A stretch of DNA of 64,000 nucleotides from an uncultured Clostridia bacterium. Its GTDB lineage: Bacteria; Bacillota; Clostridia; Oscillospirales; CAG-272. Shown here piece after piece: positions 55,501 through 63,643 of this stretch (position 1 is its first letter; each line of letters begins with the position of its first letter). The stretch is from contig CALAXC010000153.1 in the NCBI GenBank assembly GCA_937894775.1, positions 1 to 64,000 of the forward strand. Direction: 5' to 3'. A program made the position numbers and the translations under genes. A model generated the notes under the pieces. The model was not told the DNA's origin and made no database searches. It saw nothing but the letters and a program-made list of their open reading frames with translations.

Positions 55501-57585
55501 TCGGTTTCGATAGAAGTTATAGATGCTATTGTTCGTGATGAGTATGGTGAAGACGTTACGGAAAATTATAAGTTTGAAACGACGGGTATCAGCTATGAGA
55601 TATCGAAGATAGTTATTTCTATAACATCGCACAGTGATAAAAAGTTATTTGACGGAACAAGATTGACAAACGGCAATTATGATCTTACGGGAAAAATTGT
55701 TTCAGGTCAAAATCTTACAGTTAACATAACAGGTTATCAGTTAGAAGAGGGTAAATCAAACAATACAGTAGAAAGCTTTAATATAACTTATAATGGTGAA
55801 GATGTTACACACAATTATGATGTAACGGTAATTGAAGGTACTCTTGAGGTTTATAAAGAAGTTGTTGCAAAGGTAACTTCTACAAAAGATGGATATATTT
55901 ATCTTAAGCAAAAGGCTTATGGAGATTATAGCGGTCGAGGCTTTTATGATGCTTACTCCTCAAATTATTATTTGACGAGAAACGGATATAATCATAATTA
56001 TATGCTGTGGATGTCATTGAATCTTGCTCAAAATAACTTCACAACCGATACGCTTACTGTAAAAGATGCTAAAACTTATATGCTTCCGTACTATTATACC
56101 TTAGGCGGAAACTATGACTATCCTTCTTATGATAGTGAGGAATATACTTCAAATCTGACTGATTATACAGTTCCGTATTATGATTATGATTTTTATTTAA
56201 GAGGCACAGAGCCCATTGAATATCGCGTTTACCAGAATAATTATAGATCATATACGAATTGGGTAAAGAGTGAATATACGTATATATCATCTTCTTTGAA
56301 GAGAAAGTTACTTAATGCGGTAGCAAATAATGGCTTTGAAGATATGGCAACCGAAGATGCAATAAATGCAGTTGCAAGATATATGCGCTTATTTGGCAAT
56401 TATAATCTTGAGTATGATAAAACACTCGATTCGAGGAGTGATGTAGTAACGGCATTCCTTACAGAATATAAGGAGGGTGTTTGCACCCATTATGCGATGA
56501 CAGCAACAATGCTTTACCGTGCTTTGGGTATTCCCGCAAGATACGTTGAAGGTTATTTGGTAGAAACAAAAGCAAATGAATCTACCGATGTTAAGGATGC
56601 GCACGCGTGGGTTGAGGTATTTGTTGAAGGATGTGGCTGGGTACAGATCGAGGTAACGCCGACAGGTCCTAATCAAGAAGCTATAGATATACTTGTAAAG
56701 ACTAAGGATGAGTCTGTACAGTATGACGGTGATGAGCATTTTGCACCTGAATTCCTTGAGGTAGTAAAACCTTCTGATGAGGTTAAAAAGCTTATTGATT
56801 CGGGATATACTGTAAAGGCTATAGAAACAGTAGGATCTTTGACTTATCCAGGAAAGATAAGAACTTCAGTTCTTCCTCAAAACGTTAGAATATATGATGA
56901 AGATGGGAAAGATGTAACCTATAAGTTTAATATTGAAACTGTTAGCGATGAAGATGAAAAAGGTTTGCTTACAGTAGAGCCAATTTTGATTGATATTTAT
57001 TTACATTCTTATTCTAAACCGTATGATGGAAAACCGATAGATTATCAAAATCCTGATTATTCTATAATTGATCCTGACTTTGAGACGTTGGTAGCTTCGG
57101 GAGAACTTGTTCTTTCAATAACATTCAGTTGTCCTGAGATAAACATCTATACTATTAGCTCAAGCGATGTTTTTGAATCTGGATATTTCACTTTTACTAT
57201 TACTGATAAAGAAGGTAATGATTGCAGTAAGATATATGCTTTGCGTATCGTGAATAAATATGCTGAGCAAGATGAAGATCCATTTGTATATACAGTAATA
57301 GAAATATCTAAGAGGGAGATCGAGATAACAGCTGTTAGTGAAGAATGTCACTATAATGAGGGAGATATCTTAAGTAATCCTAATTATTTTATAACAACAG
57401 GATCATTGGTTGAAGGTCATTATGAAGAAGTTACAATAACGTCTGAGCTTGATCATGTGGGTACTACTTTGAATGAAATAGAAACCTGTGTTATATATGA
57501 TGCAAACGGTGTGGATGTTACTAAAAATTATGCTATAGCACGTATTTCGGGAATTCTTTCCTTTGTAACAGAAAATGAATTTTAA
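52558..57585 (+). CDS. Giant YDG/MBG-repeat surface protein with transglutaminase-like domain
   Basis: A 1,675-residue protein: N-terminal membrane helix (about 20-46), then about ten tandem beta-sandwich repeats of some 85-95 residues (about 190-1,100) with the pattern KRPITI ... xYDGTPL ... YEI ... LxxGHTL ... DVTxNYEI, the YDG/MBG repeat type. A transglutaminase-like domain follows (Cys in EGVCTHYAMTAT at about 1,309, His in DAHAWVEVF at about 1,348, then GWVQIEVTP). About three more repeats end the chain, with no LPxTG. It is a fibre-like extracellular partner of the preceding protein; both share the catalytic-domain sequence. Last gene of the operon. Confidence 0.82.
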   Translation: MLYDSYHKKISKVVDVLRKVFKHIVLISIVLGLLLAFLITFMVTKGMIIDDKNVSNKFAVTYGEDLPLKTSAMFASHKYQYSENGRKWSDAFPSEPGTYRVRAVAKGIFGNERYGKIYTFVLKAKEIDVSVVEDEIIYGELPTVEAKLSYEDTISCDGFVYEDRFSASTKVTPNAEDITILNKDGEDVTSSYEINVESTDINVLQREILVTVSDQSMIYNDVKFSYDGYELSNGTLADGDTIQAVFDKYLIDVGEIENTPQLKVVTSDGFDISMHYSIQTQIGKLKVDYRPLIIKTPSAEKVYDANALSNSEYEIVGEYGLVEGHTMICISNTSITDVDEVENVLDFEIKNAAGEDKTPNYSFFYERGMLKVTERPLNVSFVSGTWMYDNKWHKGEIKLEGLCEGHKATYDIPSIIDTGKIENSTEITEIYDAHGKDVFLNYDIIYGDFGTLEVTKRPITITTESQTLTYDGVIRVFDKYEITSEIKLADGEELQLTFNEFYKAGTYDNNIVSAMINYSRTGTGVPDENGWYQVGSSGVADAAQNYEITEVIGKIIINKCPITLRPVDIAHVYDGTLIVPTEFDIVSGELPPSHTIYPEYIGSLTDAGEIDTDIDLTKTIVKVLRDDGSEEDATENFEITVQKGKITISKRQITVRTETVEKIYDGTPLSSNNWEIVSETQLVETHTLNLECNVSRIYPGESDNLVDLDSVTIVDENENDVLKNYEITYEYGKLIVHKRPITIVASSARKTYDGTPLVSTEYSILDADLEDYGLLEGHTLKATTSGSITNKGETSNKIDIDKVRIRNASNKNETEYYEITCSDGTLTIDPIIVNITTSSVNKIYDGTSINPKIDTVVDSDIEEKIIAGHTYSITVADKELINVKDSPLENEAILVVYDEKGADMTALGNYEVNGTWGSIIILPRVIKILPKPSVTSKVYDGNPLTCTDYEDISNAELNEGLLSNHLLEQIEFNSQTDATDFSVSIEVIDAIVRDEYGEDVTENYKFETTGISYEISKIVISITSHSDKKLFDGTRLTNGNYDLTGKIVSGQNLTVNITGYQLEEGKSNNTVESFNITYNGEDVTHNYDVTVIEGTLEVYKEVVAKVTSTKDGYIYLKQKAYGDYSGRGFYDAYSSNYYLTRNGYNHNYMLWMSLNLAQNNFTTDTLTVKDAKTYMLPYYYTLGGNYDYPSYDSEEYTSNLTDYTVPYYDYDFYLRGTEPIEYRVYQNNYRSYTNWVKSEYTYISSSLKRKLLNAVANNGFEDMATEDAINAVARYMRLFGNYNLEYDKTLDSRSDVVTAFLTEYKEGVCTHYAMTATMLYRALGIPARYVEGYLVETKANESTDVKDAHAWVEVFVEGCGWVQIEVTPTGPNQEAIDILVKTKDESVQYDGDEHFAPEFLEVVKPSDEVKKLIDSGYTVKAIETVGSLTYPGKIRTSVLPQNVRIYDEDGKDVTYKFNIETVSDEDEKGLLTVEPILIDIYLHSYSKPYDGKPIDYQNPDYSIIDPDFETLVASGELVLSITFSCPEINIYTISSSDVFESGYFTFTITDKEGNDCSKIYALRIVNKYAEQDEDPFVYTVIEISKREIEITAVSEECHYNEGDILSNPNYFITTGSLVEGHYEEVTITSELDHVGTTLNEIETCVIYDANGVDVTKNYAIARISGILSFVTENEF

Positions 57586-57588
57586 AAT

Positions 57589-57626
57589 AAAAAGCTATCA
57601 CAAATGAAAATTTGTGATAGCTTTTT
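57589..57626. terminator. Bidirectional terminator at the end of the 18-kb operon
   Basis: A perfect 17-bp stem (57,589-57,605 with 57,610-57,626) with a GAAA tetraloop, A-run on one side and T-run on the other, works for both converging transcripts. Confidence 0.92.
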
Positions 57627-57645
57627 TGTTATTAAATTTGTAATA

Positions 57646-58167
57646 TTAAATAACGTATTCCATAAAACACTGTTTGGGGCATTCTATCTTTGAATCAAGT
57701 AAAACTCTTCCGTATGCAACTATAGAAAATCCGTTTTTTTCATAGAGGCTAATTGCACCGAGATTTTTTGAGTTTGTGGCTAATCTTATAGAAGCACAGT
57801 TGAGAGAAGCAGCAAGTTCTTTCGCAAAAGTAAGCATTTCGGTAGCGATTCCCATTCCCATATGTTCGGGGGCAACGCAAAGCGTATGTATAACGAGCGC
57901 ATTACGGGGATCGTTTTTTGTTTTCCAATCAATAGAATAATATTCTTCAGATTGATTGCAATCAAGTATTACCGAACCGCCGATCTGCGTTCCGTTATCG
58001 TGTACGTAGAGAGTTCCAAGCGAAAATCCGAGCTCTGCAGTTTCTACAGTGGGGTATATATCTTTTTTCCAACTCATATAGCTGCCGTTTGCGTTTTGAT
58101 AGTCGATAACGGTATCATAAAGCTCGGCAATAAGTGAAATGTCTTTTTCTTCAGCTTTTCGTATCAT
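57646..58167 (-). CDS. GNAT family N-acetyltransferase
   Basis: A 173-residue protein (MIRKAEEKDISLIAELYDTV). The acetyl-CoA loop follows the Q/RxxGxG/A pattern in APEHMGMGIATEM, and SIRLATNSKNLGAISLYEKNGF closes the fold. Start ATG 58,167 (AAGGA upstream) is preferred to a longer frame that overlaps the MutS-like gene. Substrate unknown. Confidence 0.85.
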   Translation of the reverse strand: MIRKAEEKDISLIAELYDTVIDYQNANGSYMSWKKDIYPTVETAELGFSLGTLYVHDNGTQIGGSVILDCNQSEEYYSIDWKTKNDPRNALVIHTLCVAPEHMGMGIATEMLTFAKELAASLNCASIRLATNSKNLGAISLYEKNGFSIVAYGRVLLDSKIECPKQCFMEYVI

Positions 58168-58183
58168 ATTTGATTCCTTTTTG

Positions 58184-59821
58184 TTAACGTCCGTTAAGTG
58201 CTGTAGCAACGATATTCTCGTAGGATAAACCGTACTTATCTGCTATATCACGCGCATAGCTCTTTCCGTCAGGCTTCATACGGTATATTTTGAATGAACG
58301 CTTTCCATCTTCTATTCCTGCAACGAGAGAATCTATCTTAGATCCGCCGTCGGGAGCCGTGCGAGCGTTTATATTGTCTATTTCGGCTGCAAGCTCATGG
58401 AGGTGAGTGGAGAAAAGACAACGGCAACCAATACGGCTGAATCCCGCAAGAACTTCTCCCGCAATATAAGATGCTTCGTAAGAACCGGTTGAAGAAAGCG
58501 ATTCATCAAGTAAAACAAGGCTTTGACTTGTAACGTCCTGGAAAATATCTCTAAGACGCGCACATTCTTCACCGAGACGCCCTTTATCTATTGTGTCATC
58601 TGCTCCGGTTGGAAAATGAGTGTAGATTCCGTCTGCAATACTAATAGATGCAGAGTGGGCGGGAACAAACATTCCAAGCTGAAGCATAGCTTGAGCAAGA
58701 CCTATGGCACAGGTTATAACAGATTTTCCACCGCGGTTAGGACCTGTGAGAACGAAAATCATAATATCGTCTTTAAATTCAACGTCATTTGCGATGATCT
58801 CATCGTCGACTTTGAGAGCTACACAAGGATTATAAATATCGTTTGCAACGAAAACATTTTTATCGGTAATTATTTCAGGTTTGCAAAGTTCAAGACCTCT
58901 TTCCTTAAGGGCTCTGAGAAGATTTGTTCCTTTTACCAAAAATTCTATTTCGGGCATGAGATTAAGCAGAAAATCTGTATTTTCAAGAACGAAGCTTTGA
59001 ACGATTTTTTTCCAAGAGCGTAATGACTGCTTGTAAACATCATTTATAGCTGAATTGAAAGCAAGGCTCAAAGCAGTGCGTTGATTTTCAGATTGCTTTT
59101 TGTTAAAGGGAACGAGATTTGCTATGCATGTATATTCATCGTCTTTAAAATTAAGACGAAGAATTTTATCGATAACATCGCCCGAACGAAAAGATTCGGG
59201 ATTTATCGAAAGAACTCCTGCACTTGAAGGTCTTAACTGAGCATCAAGATTTACACCGATTGTAACGCTCTTTATATCTCGTACACGGTTTGTAAGTTCT
59301 GAAAGCTTTGCATTGAGTTCGGCATAGTATTCGCTACATACAAGGTCATCAATACGTTTTGCCAATGTTTTGAAGGCTTCGCTTTTTACTTGATCTTTGA
59401 TCTCTGAGAAGCCTGAGTGAAGGGTGGAGATGCTCGAGATGTAAAGCTCAATTTCGGTTATGCTTTCAAGATAGGATTCTGTGTTGTCTCCAAAGTCCGC
59501 TTCAAGACGGCGAAGCTCCATTATATCGGTAAGAATTGGAATCAAACGGTTAAGCGTGACTGATATTTGCGGAAATTCGAGCATATCGGAAAATACTGCC
59601 ATTCGATGTTCGATAACTTTTGAGTTTGTGGTAAAATGCTCGTTGAGATCGCTGTTTTTAAGGTTGAATATTTCGAGAAGTCCAAGTTCTTCAAGTACAA
59701 ACATATCTATTATGGGACTGTCTTTTCCCTCGTAATGATCTATTTGCGTTTGCTCATCGGGATATATAAGACTGAATTTTGAAAGATCTATCTCGTTGAG
59801 TAATTTTTCTGTTTTTTCCAT
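58184..59821 (-). CDS. MutS-family ATPase without mismatch-recognition domain
   Basis: A 545-residue protein with the MutS core and ATPase: Walker A LTGPNRGGKSVIT, a signature region GRLGEECARLRDIF, Walker B SLVLLDESLSSTG and the STHLHEL switch. The N-terminal half is helical (lever/clamp-like), with no mismatch-binding domain I and no Smr domain. It belongs with the short MutS-like proteins of unclear function and should not be called MutS1 or MutS2. Confidence 0.82.
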   Translation of the reverse strand: MEKTEKLLNEIDLSKFSLIYPDEQTQIDHYEGKDSPIIDMFVLEELGLLEIFNLKNSDLNEHFTTNSKVIEHRMAVFSDMLEFPQISVTLNRLIPILTDIMELRRLEADFGDNTESYLESITEIELYISSISTLHSGFSEIKDQVKSEAFKTLAKRIDDLVCSEYYAELNAKLSELTNRVRDIKSVTIGVNLDAQLRPSSAGVLSINPESFRSGDVIDKILRLNFKDDEYTCIANLVPFNKKQSENQRTALSLAFNSAINDVYKQSLRSWKKIVQSFVLENTDFLLNLMPEIEFLVKGTNLLRALKERGLELCKPEIITDKNVFVANDIYNPCVALKVDDEIIANDVEFKDDIMIFVLTGPNRGGKSVITCAIGLAQAMLQLGMFVPAHSASISIADGIYTHFPTGADDTIDKGRLGEECARLRDIFQDVTSQSLVLLDESLSSTGSYEASYIAGEVLAGFSRIGCRCLFSTHLHELAAEIDNINARTAPDGGSKIDSLVAGIEDGKRSFKIYRMKPDGKSYARDIADKYGLSYENIVATALNGR

Positions 59822-59850
59822 AACGTTTCCTTTCGGGGCGTTTTTTACAG

Positions 59851-60150
59851 TTATTTGAGAAGGATGTATCCTGTAACGATAAGGGAGACCTGTAAAATAA
59901 TAATAACTGGTATTCCAAGCATAAATTTAACGTGCTTTGTTTTGTGACGTGTTAAAAGCATAGTTGTAAGCATAGCTACCGAGCCACCGAGAGCGCTGAG
60001 GATGAGTAATACAGCTTCGGGAATTCTAAGCTCAACTTTGTTTTTCTTTGATATTTTTTTATCCCAAATACAAACTATAATAGAAATAAGTGACATAATG
60101 GCAATGTAGCCAATAGCAATATAAAGCAATATGTTAGTATCAAAAGGCAT
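59851..60150 (-). CDS. DUF1294 family small membrane protein
   Basis: A 99-residue protein with three hydrophobic segments and the DUF1294 pattern: WDKKISKKNKVELRIPE, then LLILSALGGSVAMLTTMLLTRHKT (key part GGSVAM and RHKTKH). AAGGAG lies before the ATG. Function unknown. Confidence 0.82.
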   Translation of the reverse strand: MPFDTNILLYIAIGYIAIMSLISIIVCIWDKKISKKNKVELRIPEAVLLILSALGGSVAMLTTMLLTRHKTKHVKFMLGIPVIIILQVSLIVTGYILLK

Positions 60151-60231
60151 GATCTTGATCTCCTTAATTAAATTTTTATTTTTTTAAGCGCAGTATAATG
60201 ATTTTATTTGAATACGGCGATCCTAATAGAA

Positions 60232-61890
60232 TTATTTTTTAGCAGGGAAGCTGTCTTTAAGTCCAACTATACGGTTGAATGTGTTAGGATGCTTTGTATC
60301 CTTGCAATAATATCCGTCACGTACAAATTGGAATTTATCGCCTTCCTTAGCATCGGCAAGTGTAGGTTCGATCATTGCGTTTTCAACAACCGTAAGAGAT
60401 TCGGGGTTGAGGTAGTCATTGTAAGTCTTATCTTCCGGAATGTCATTTACGTTTTCAATGGTGAAAAGTTTGTCATAAAGCATAAGAGTGGTCTTTTGAG
60501 CATATTTTGCCGAAAGCCAATGAATAGTACCTTTTATTTTTCTGCCGTCAACGGGATTTCCGTTTCTCGTTTCAAGATCCGCTGTTGCGTGTATTTCAAC
60601 TATATTTCCATCGTTGTCCTTTATGATCTCACCGCATTTAATGATATATGCGCCCATAAGTCTTACTTCGCCTTCGGGTTTAAGTCTGAAAAATTTAGGA
60701 GGTGGAACTTCAGCAAAATCCGCAGCATCAATGTAGATCTCACGTGTAAAAGCAAGAGAACGGGTGCCAAGCTCGGGCTTTTGAGGATGATTTGGAAGCT
60801 CAAAGGTTTCCTCTTTATCTGCCGGGTAGTTGTCAATAACGACCTTTATAGGACGCTCTATTGCTATTCGGCGAGGAGCATTTTCGTTAAGTTCTTCACG
60901 GATACAGTGCTCGAGCATATTGATGTCAACGAGGCTGTTTGCCTTTGAAACACCTGCGGCTCTTACAAAATTGAATATCGAAGAAGGTGTATATCCGCGT
61001 CTGCGAAGAGCACAGATCGTAGGAAGTCTGGGGTCATCCCAACCGTCTACCATATCATTTTCAACAAGATAGCGGAGATAACGTTTCGACATAACAGTGT
61101 TCGTTACGTTAAGACGCGCAAATTCTCTTTGCTTGGGCTCGGGATCGAAAATACCGATATTTGTAATGACCCACTCATAAAGCGGTCTGTGGTTCTCAAA
61201 TTCGAGCGAGCAGAGGGAATAGGTTATTCCTTCGAGCGCATCCTGGATGGGGTGTGCATAGTCATAAAGCGGATAGATACACCATTTATCGCCTTGACGG
61301 TGGTGCGACGTATGAACTATACGGTATATAGCAGGGTCGCGCATATTGATATTAGGTGATGCCATATCTATCTTTGCTCTCAGAGTATGAGTTCCATCTG
61401 CAAACTCTCCCGCTTTCATTCTGCGAAATAGATCAAGATTTTCTTCGACGGTTCTGTTGCGGTAAGGACTTTCCTTTCCGGGAGTGGTGAGCGTACCTCT
61501 GTATTCTTTCATTTCCTCAGCCGAAAGGTCGCAAACGTAAGCTTTTCCATCCATTATAAGCTTTTCGGCATATTCGTAGCATTTGTCGAAATAATCGGAT
61601 CCGTAAAAGATACCGCCGTTCGGAATTGCTCCGAGCCAAGTAAGATCTTCAAGTATAGATTCAACATATTCTGTATCTTCCTTAGCGGGGTTTGTGTCAT
61701 CATAACGAAGATTAAAAAGACCGCCGTATTTTTTCGCAGTTTCAAAATTGATAAGAATAGCTTTAGCAGATCCTATGTGAAGATAACCGTTAGGTTCAGG
61801 TGGAAAACGGGTGTGGATCTTTGTATCGGGATTCTTTTTTAAATCTTCGTCGATAATATCGTGTATAAAGTTACTTGCAATTTCTACCAT
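60232..61890 (-). CDS. glnS: Glutaminyl-tRNA synthetase
   Basis: A 552-residue class I synthetase charging tRNA-Gln directly. HIGH motif in PPEPNGYLHIGSAKA, KMSKS equivalent VMSKRYL, and a C-terminal beta-barrel anticodon domain. The PEPNG form distinguishes GlnRS from bacterial GluRS, and a separate gltX follows. So this organism need not rely only on the GatCAB route. Normal length. Confidence 0.95.
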   Translation of the reverse strand: MVEIASNFIHDIIDEDLKKNPDTKIHTRFPPEPNGYLHIGSAKAILINFETAKKYGGLFNLRYDDTNPAKEDTEYVESILEDLTWLGAIPNGGIFYGSDYFDKCYEYAEKLIMDGKAYVCDLSAEEMKEYRGTLTTPGKESPYRNRTVEENLDLFRRMKAGEFADGTHTLRAKIDMASPNINMRDPAIYRIVHTSHHRQGDKWCIYPLYDYAHPIQDALEGITYSLCSLEFENHRPLYEWVITNIGIFDPEPKQREFARLNVTNTVMSKRYLRYLVENDMVDGWDDPRLPTICALRRRGYTPSSIFNFVRAAGVSKANSLVDINMLEHCIREELNENAPRRIAIERPIKVVIDNYPADKEETFELPNHPQKPELGTRSLAFTREIYIDAADFAEVPPPKFFRLKPEGEVRLMGAYIIKCGEIIKDNDGNIVEIHATADLETRNGNPVDGRKIKGTIHWLSAKYAQKTTLMLYDKLFTIENVNDIPEDKTYNDYLNPESLTVVENAMIEPTLADAKEGDKFQFVRDGYYCKDTKHPNTFNRIVGLKDSFPAKK

Positions 61891-61919
61891 GATTTTTTTC
61901 CTCTTTGCTTTTAGAGCGT

Positions 61920-63608
61920 TTAAAGTGTTGCTATCATATTTTCTATACGTGCGATAACACGTTCTTTTCCGAGTATCTGCATCACAGAATACATATCGGG
62001 TGAGTTGAGTTTACCTGTAACAGCAAGGCGAATAAACATACTTATATCCGCAACGTTGCCTTTGTAAGCCGAAGGATCGGCTTTATAAGCCTTCATATCC
62101 GAGGTGTAGCCTAAACCTTCACCGATGGCTTTTATTTTTTCAAACCAGGTGTTCATATCGTCATTTATATCAAAGCTGTCGATAAATGAACTAAGTGCGG
62201 ATTTTATATCCTTTTGATCATAGTTATCCGCGTAGCTATCCTCGAGAGTGAATATTTCATCAAAGAAGAATCCCATATAACCTTTTGCGTCAGCCCAGGT
62301 TGTAAGATCTTTTCTTGGCTTTTTACCGCCTCTTCCGATAGCAAATATTTTCCTCGTATATTCACGGTCTGCGGAGAGAAGCTTTCCAAAGGCGGGATCA
62401 AATTCAAGAGCCCATTCGGTAACTTTGTCTGTAACATCGTCAGCGCTCATTTTTGAAATTACATTTTTAGAAACGTCGCCGAGCTTATTAAAGTCAAACA
62501 GACAACCTGAGGAGGACATCTTTTTGATGTTGAAAGGGAAGTCGGTATAGGGCTTATCGGGGTTTTGCATATGCCATTCTTCGTAGTTTGAATTAAGAAG
62601 TGTCATAATGTATTCGCACACAGCTTCAGGACAGTAGCCGAGGCGGGTGTAATCATCCATATTAGCTCCCATATCGCGTTTTGAAAGCTTTTTCTTGTTT
62701 CCTGCTTCGTCAAGACGCATTATCTGGGCAATATGCATATATTTTGGAAGCTTGAAATTAAGATAACGGAAAAGCTGCAGATGTTTTGCAAGGCTTGGCA
62801 ACCATTCCTCGCCTCTGACAACGTGAGTTGTTCCCATAAGATGATCGTCAACTGCGTGAGCAAAATGGTAGGTCGGAATTCCGTCGGATTTTAAAAGCAC
62901 GAAGTCTTCATCGTTTTCAGGGATCTCCATCGTACCTTTAACAAGATCCGTAAACTTTATTTTCTTTTGAGGATCGCCATCGGCTAAGATACGAAGGACA
63001 AAGGGATTGGAAGCTTTAAGATTTTCTTCTACTTCTTCCATGGTGATCTGGCGTCTTTTAAGCATTTCAGCGTGTCTTGCTTCTGCTTCTGCTTGCCAAT
63101 CTGTGTTTTTGATCTCTTGCTTTTTATCTATGCTGTGAAGTTCCTCAAGCTCTTCTTCAGTGGTAAAGCAGGGATATGCTTTTCCTTCTTTTACAAGCTG
63201 CTTTGCATAAGTCTGATATATCGATGCTCTCATGCTTTGCTTGTAAGGACCGTAAGCACCCTTGTCGGATATGTTTCCGTTTTCATCAAGGATAGCACCT
63301 TCGTCAAAATTTATCCCGTACTTGGCAAGAGTTTTTATAAGACCTTCAGCCGCACCTTCAACTTCTCGCTTGGCATCGGTATCTTCTATTCTGAGATAAA
63401 AAACACCGCCTGACTGATGTGCAAGACGTTCTCCAACGGTTGAGGGAAAGAGTCCGCCAAAATGAACGAATCCTGTTGGACTGGGAGCAAATCTTGTTAC
63501 CTTTGCGCCTTCGGGAAGAGATCTTTGAGGGAATCTGCTTTCGATATCCAAAGGAGTTTCTGTTATATGCGGAAAAAGAAGTTCCGCAAGTTTTTCGTGG
63601 TCTAACAT
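61920..63608 (-). CDS. gltX: Glutamyl-tRNA synthetase
   Basis: A 562-residue class I synthetase. HIGH-like motif APSPTGFVHFGGLFPST, KMSKS motif KKLSKRD, and GEEWLPS. It is longer than the common bacterial form of about 480 residues, as in some Clostridia. It sits 29 bp upstream of glnS in the same direction, so both glutamate-family synthetases are probably co-expressed. Confidence 0.93.
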   Translation of the reverse strand: MLDHEKLAELLFPHITETPLDIESRFPQRSLPEGAKVTRFAPSPTGFVHFGGLFPSTVGERLAHQSGGVFYLRIEDTDAKREVEGAAEGLIKTLAKYGINFDEGAILDENGNISDKGAYGPYKQSMRASIYQTYAKQLVKEGKAYPCFTTEEELEELHSIDKKQEIKNTDWQAEAEARHAEMLKRRQITMEEVEENLKASNPFVLRILADGDPQKKIKFTDLVKGTMEIPENDEDFVLLKSDGIPTYHFAHAVDDHLMGTTHVVRGEEWLPSLAKHLQLFRYLNFKLPKYMHIAQIMRLDEAGNKKKLSKRDMGANMDDYTRLGYCPEAVCEYIMTLLNSNYEEWHMQNPDKPYTDFPFNIKKMSSSGCLFDFNKLGDVSKNVISKMSADDVTDKVTEWALEFDPAFGKLLSADREYTRKIFAIGRGGKKPRKDLTTWADAKGYMGFFFDEIFTLEDSYADNYDQKDIKSALSSFIDSFDINDDMNTWFEKIKAIGEGLGYTSDMKAYKADPSAYKGNVADISMFIRLAVTGKLNSPDMYSVMQILGKERVIARIENMIATL

Positions 63609-63643
63609 TTTAGAATTCCTTTCTGAAAAATATATGTTATCAA

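Noticed and set aside
60208..60948. Plus-strand frame of 246 codons
   Set aside because: Antisense to glnS, whose motifs and length are complete.
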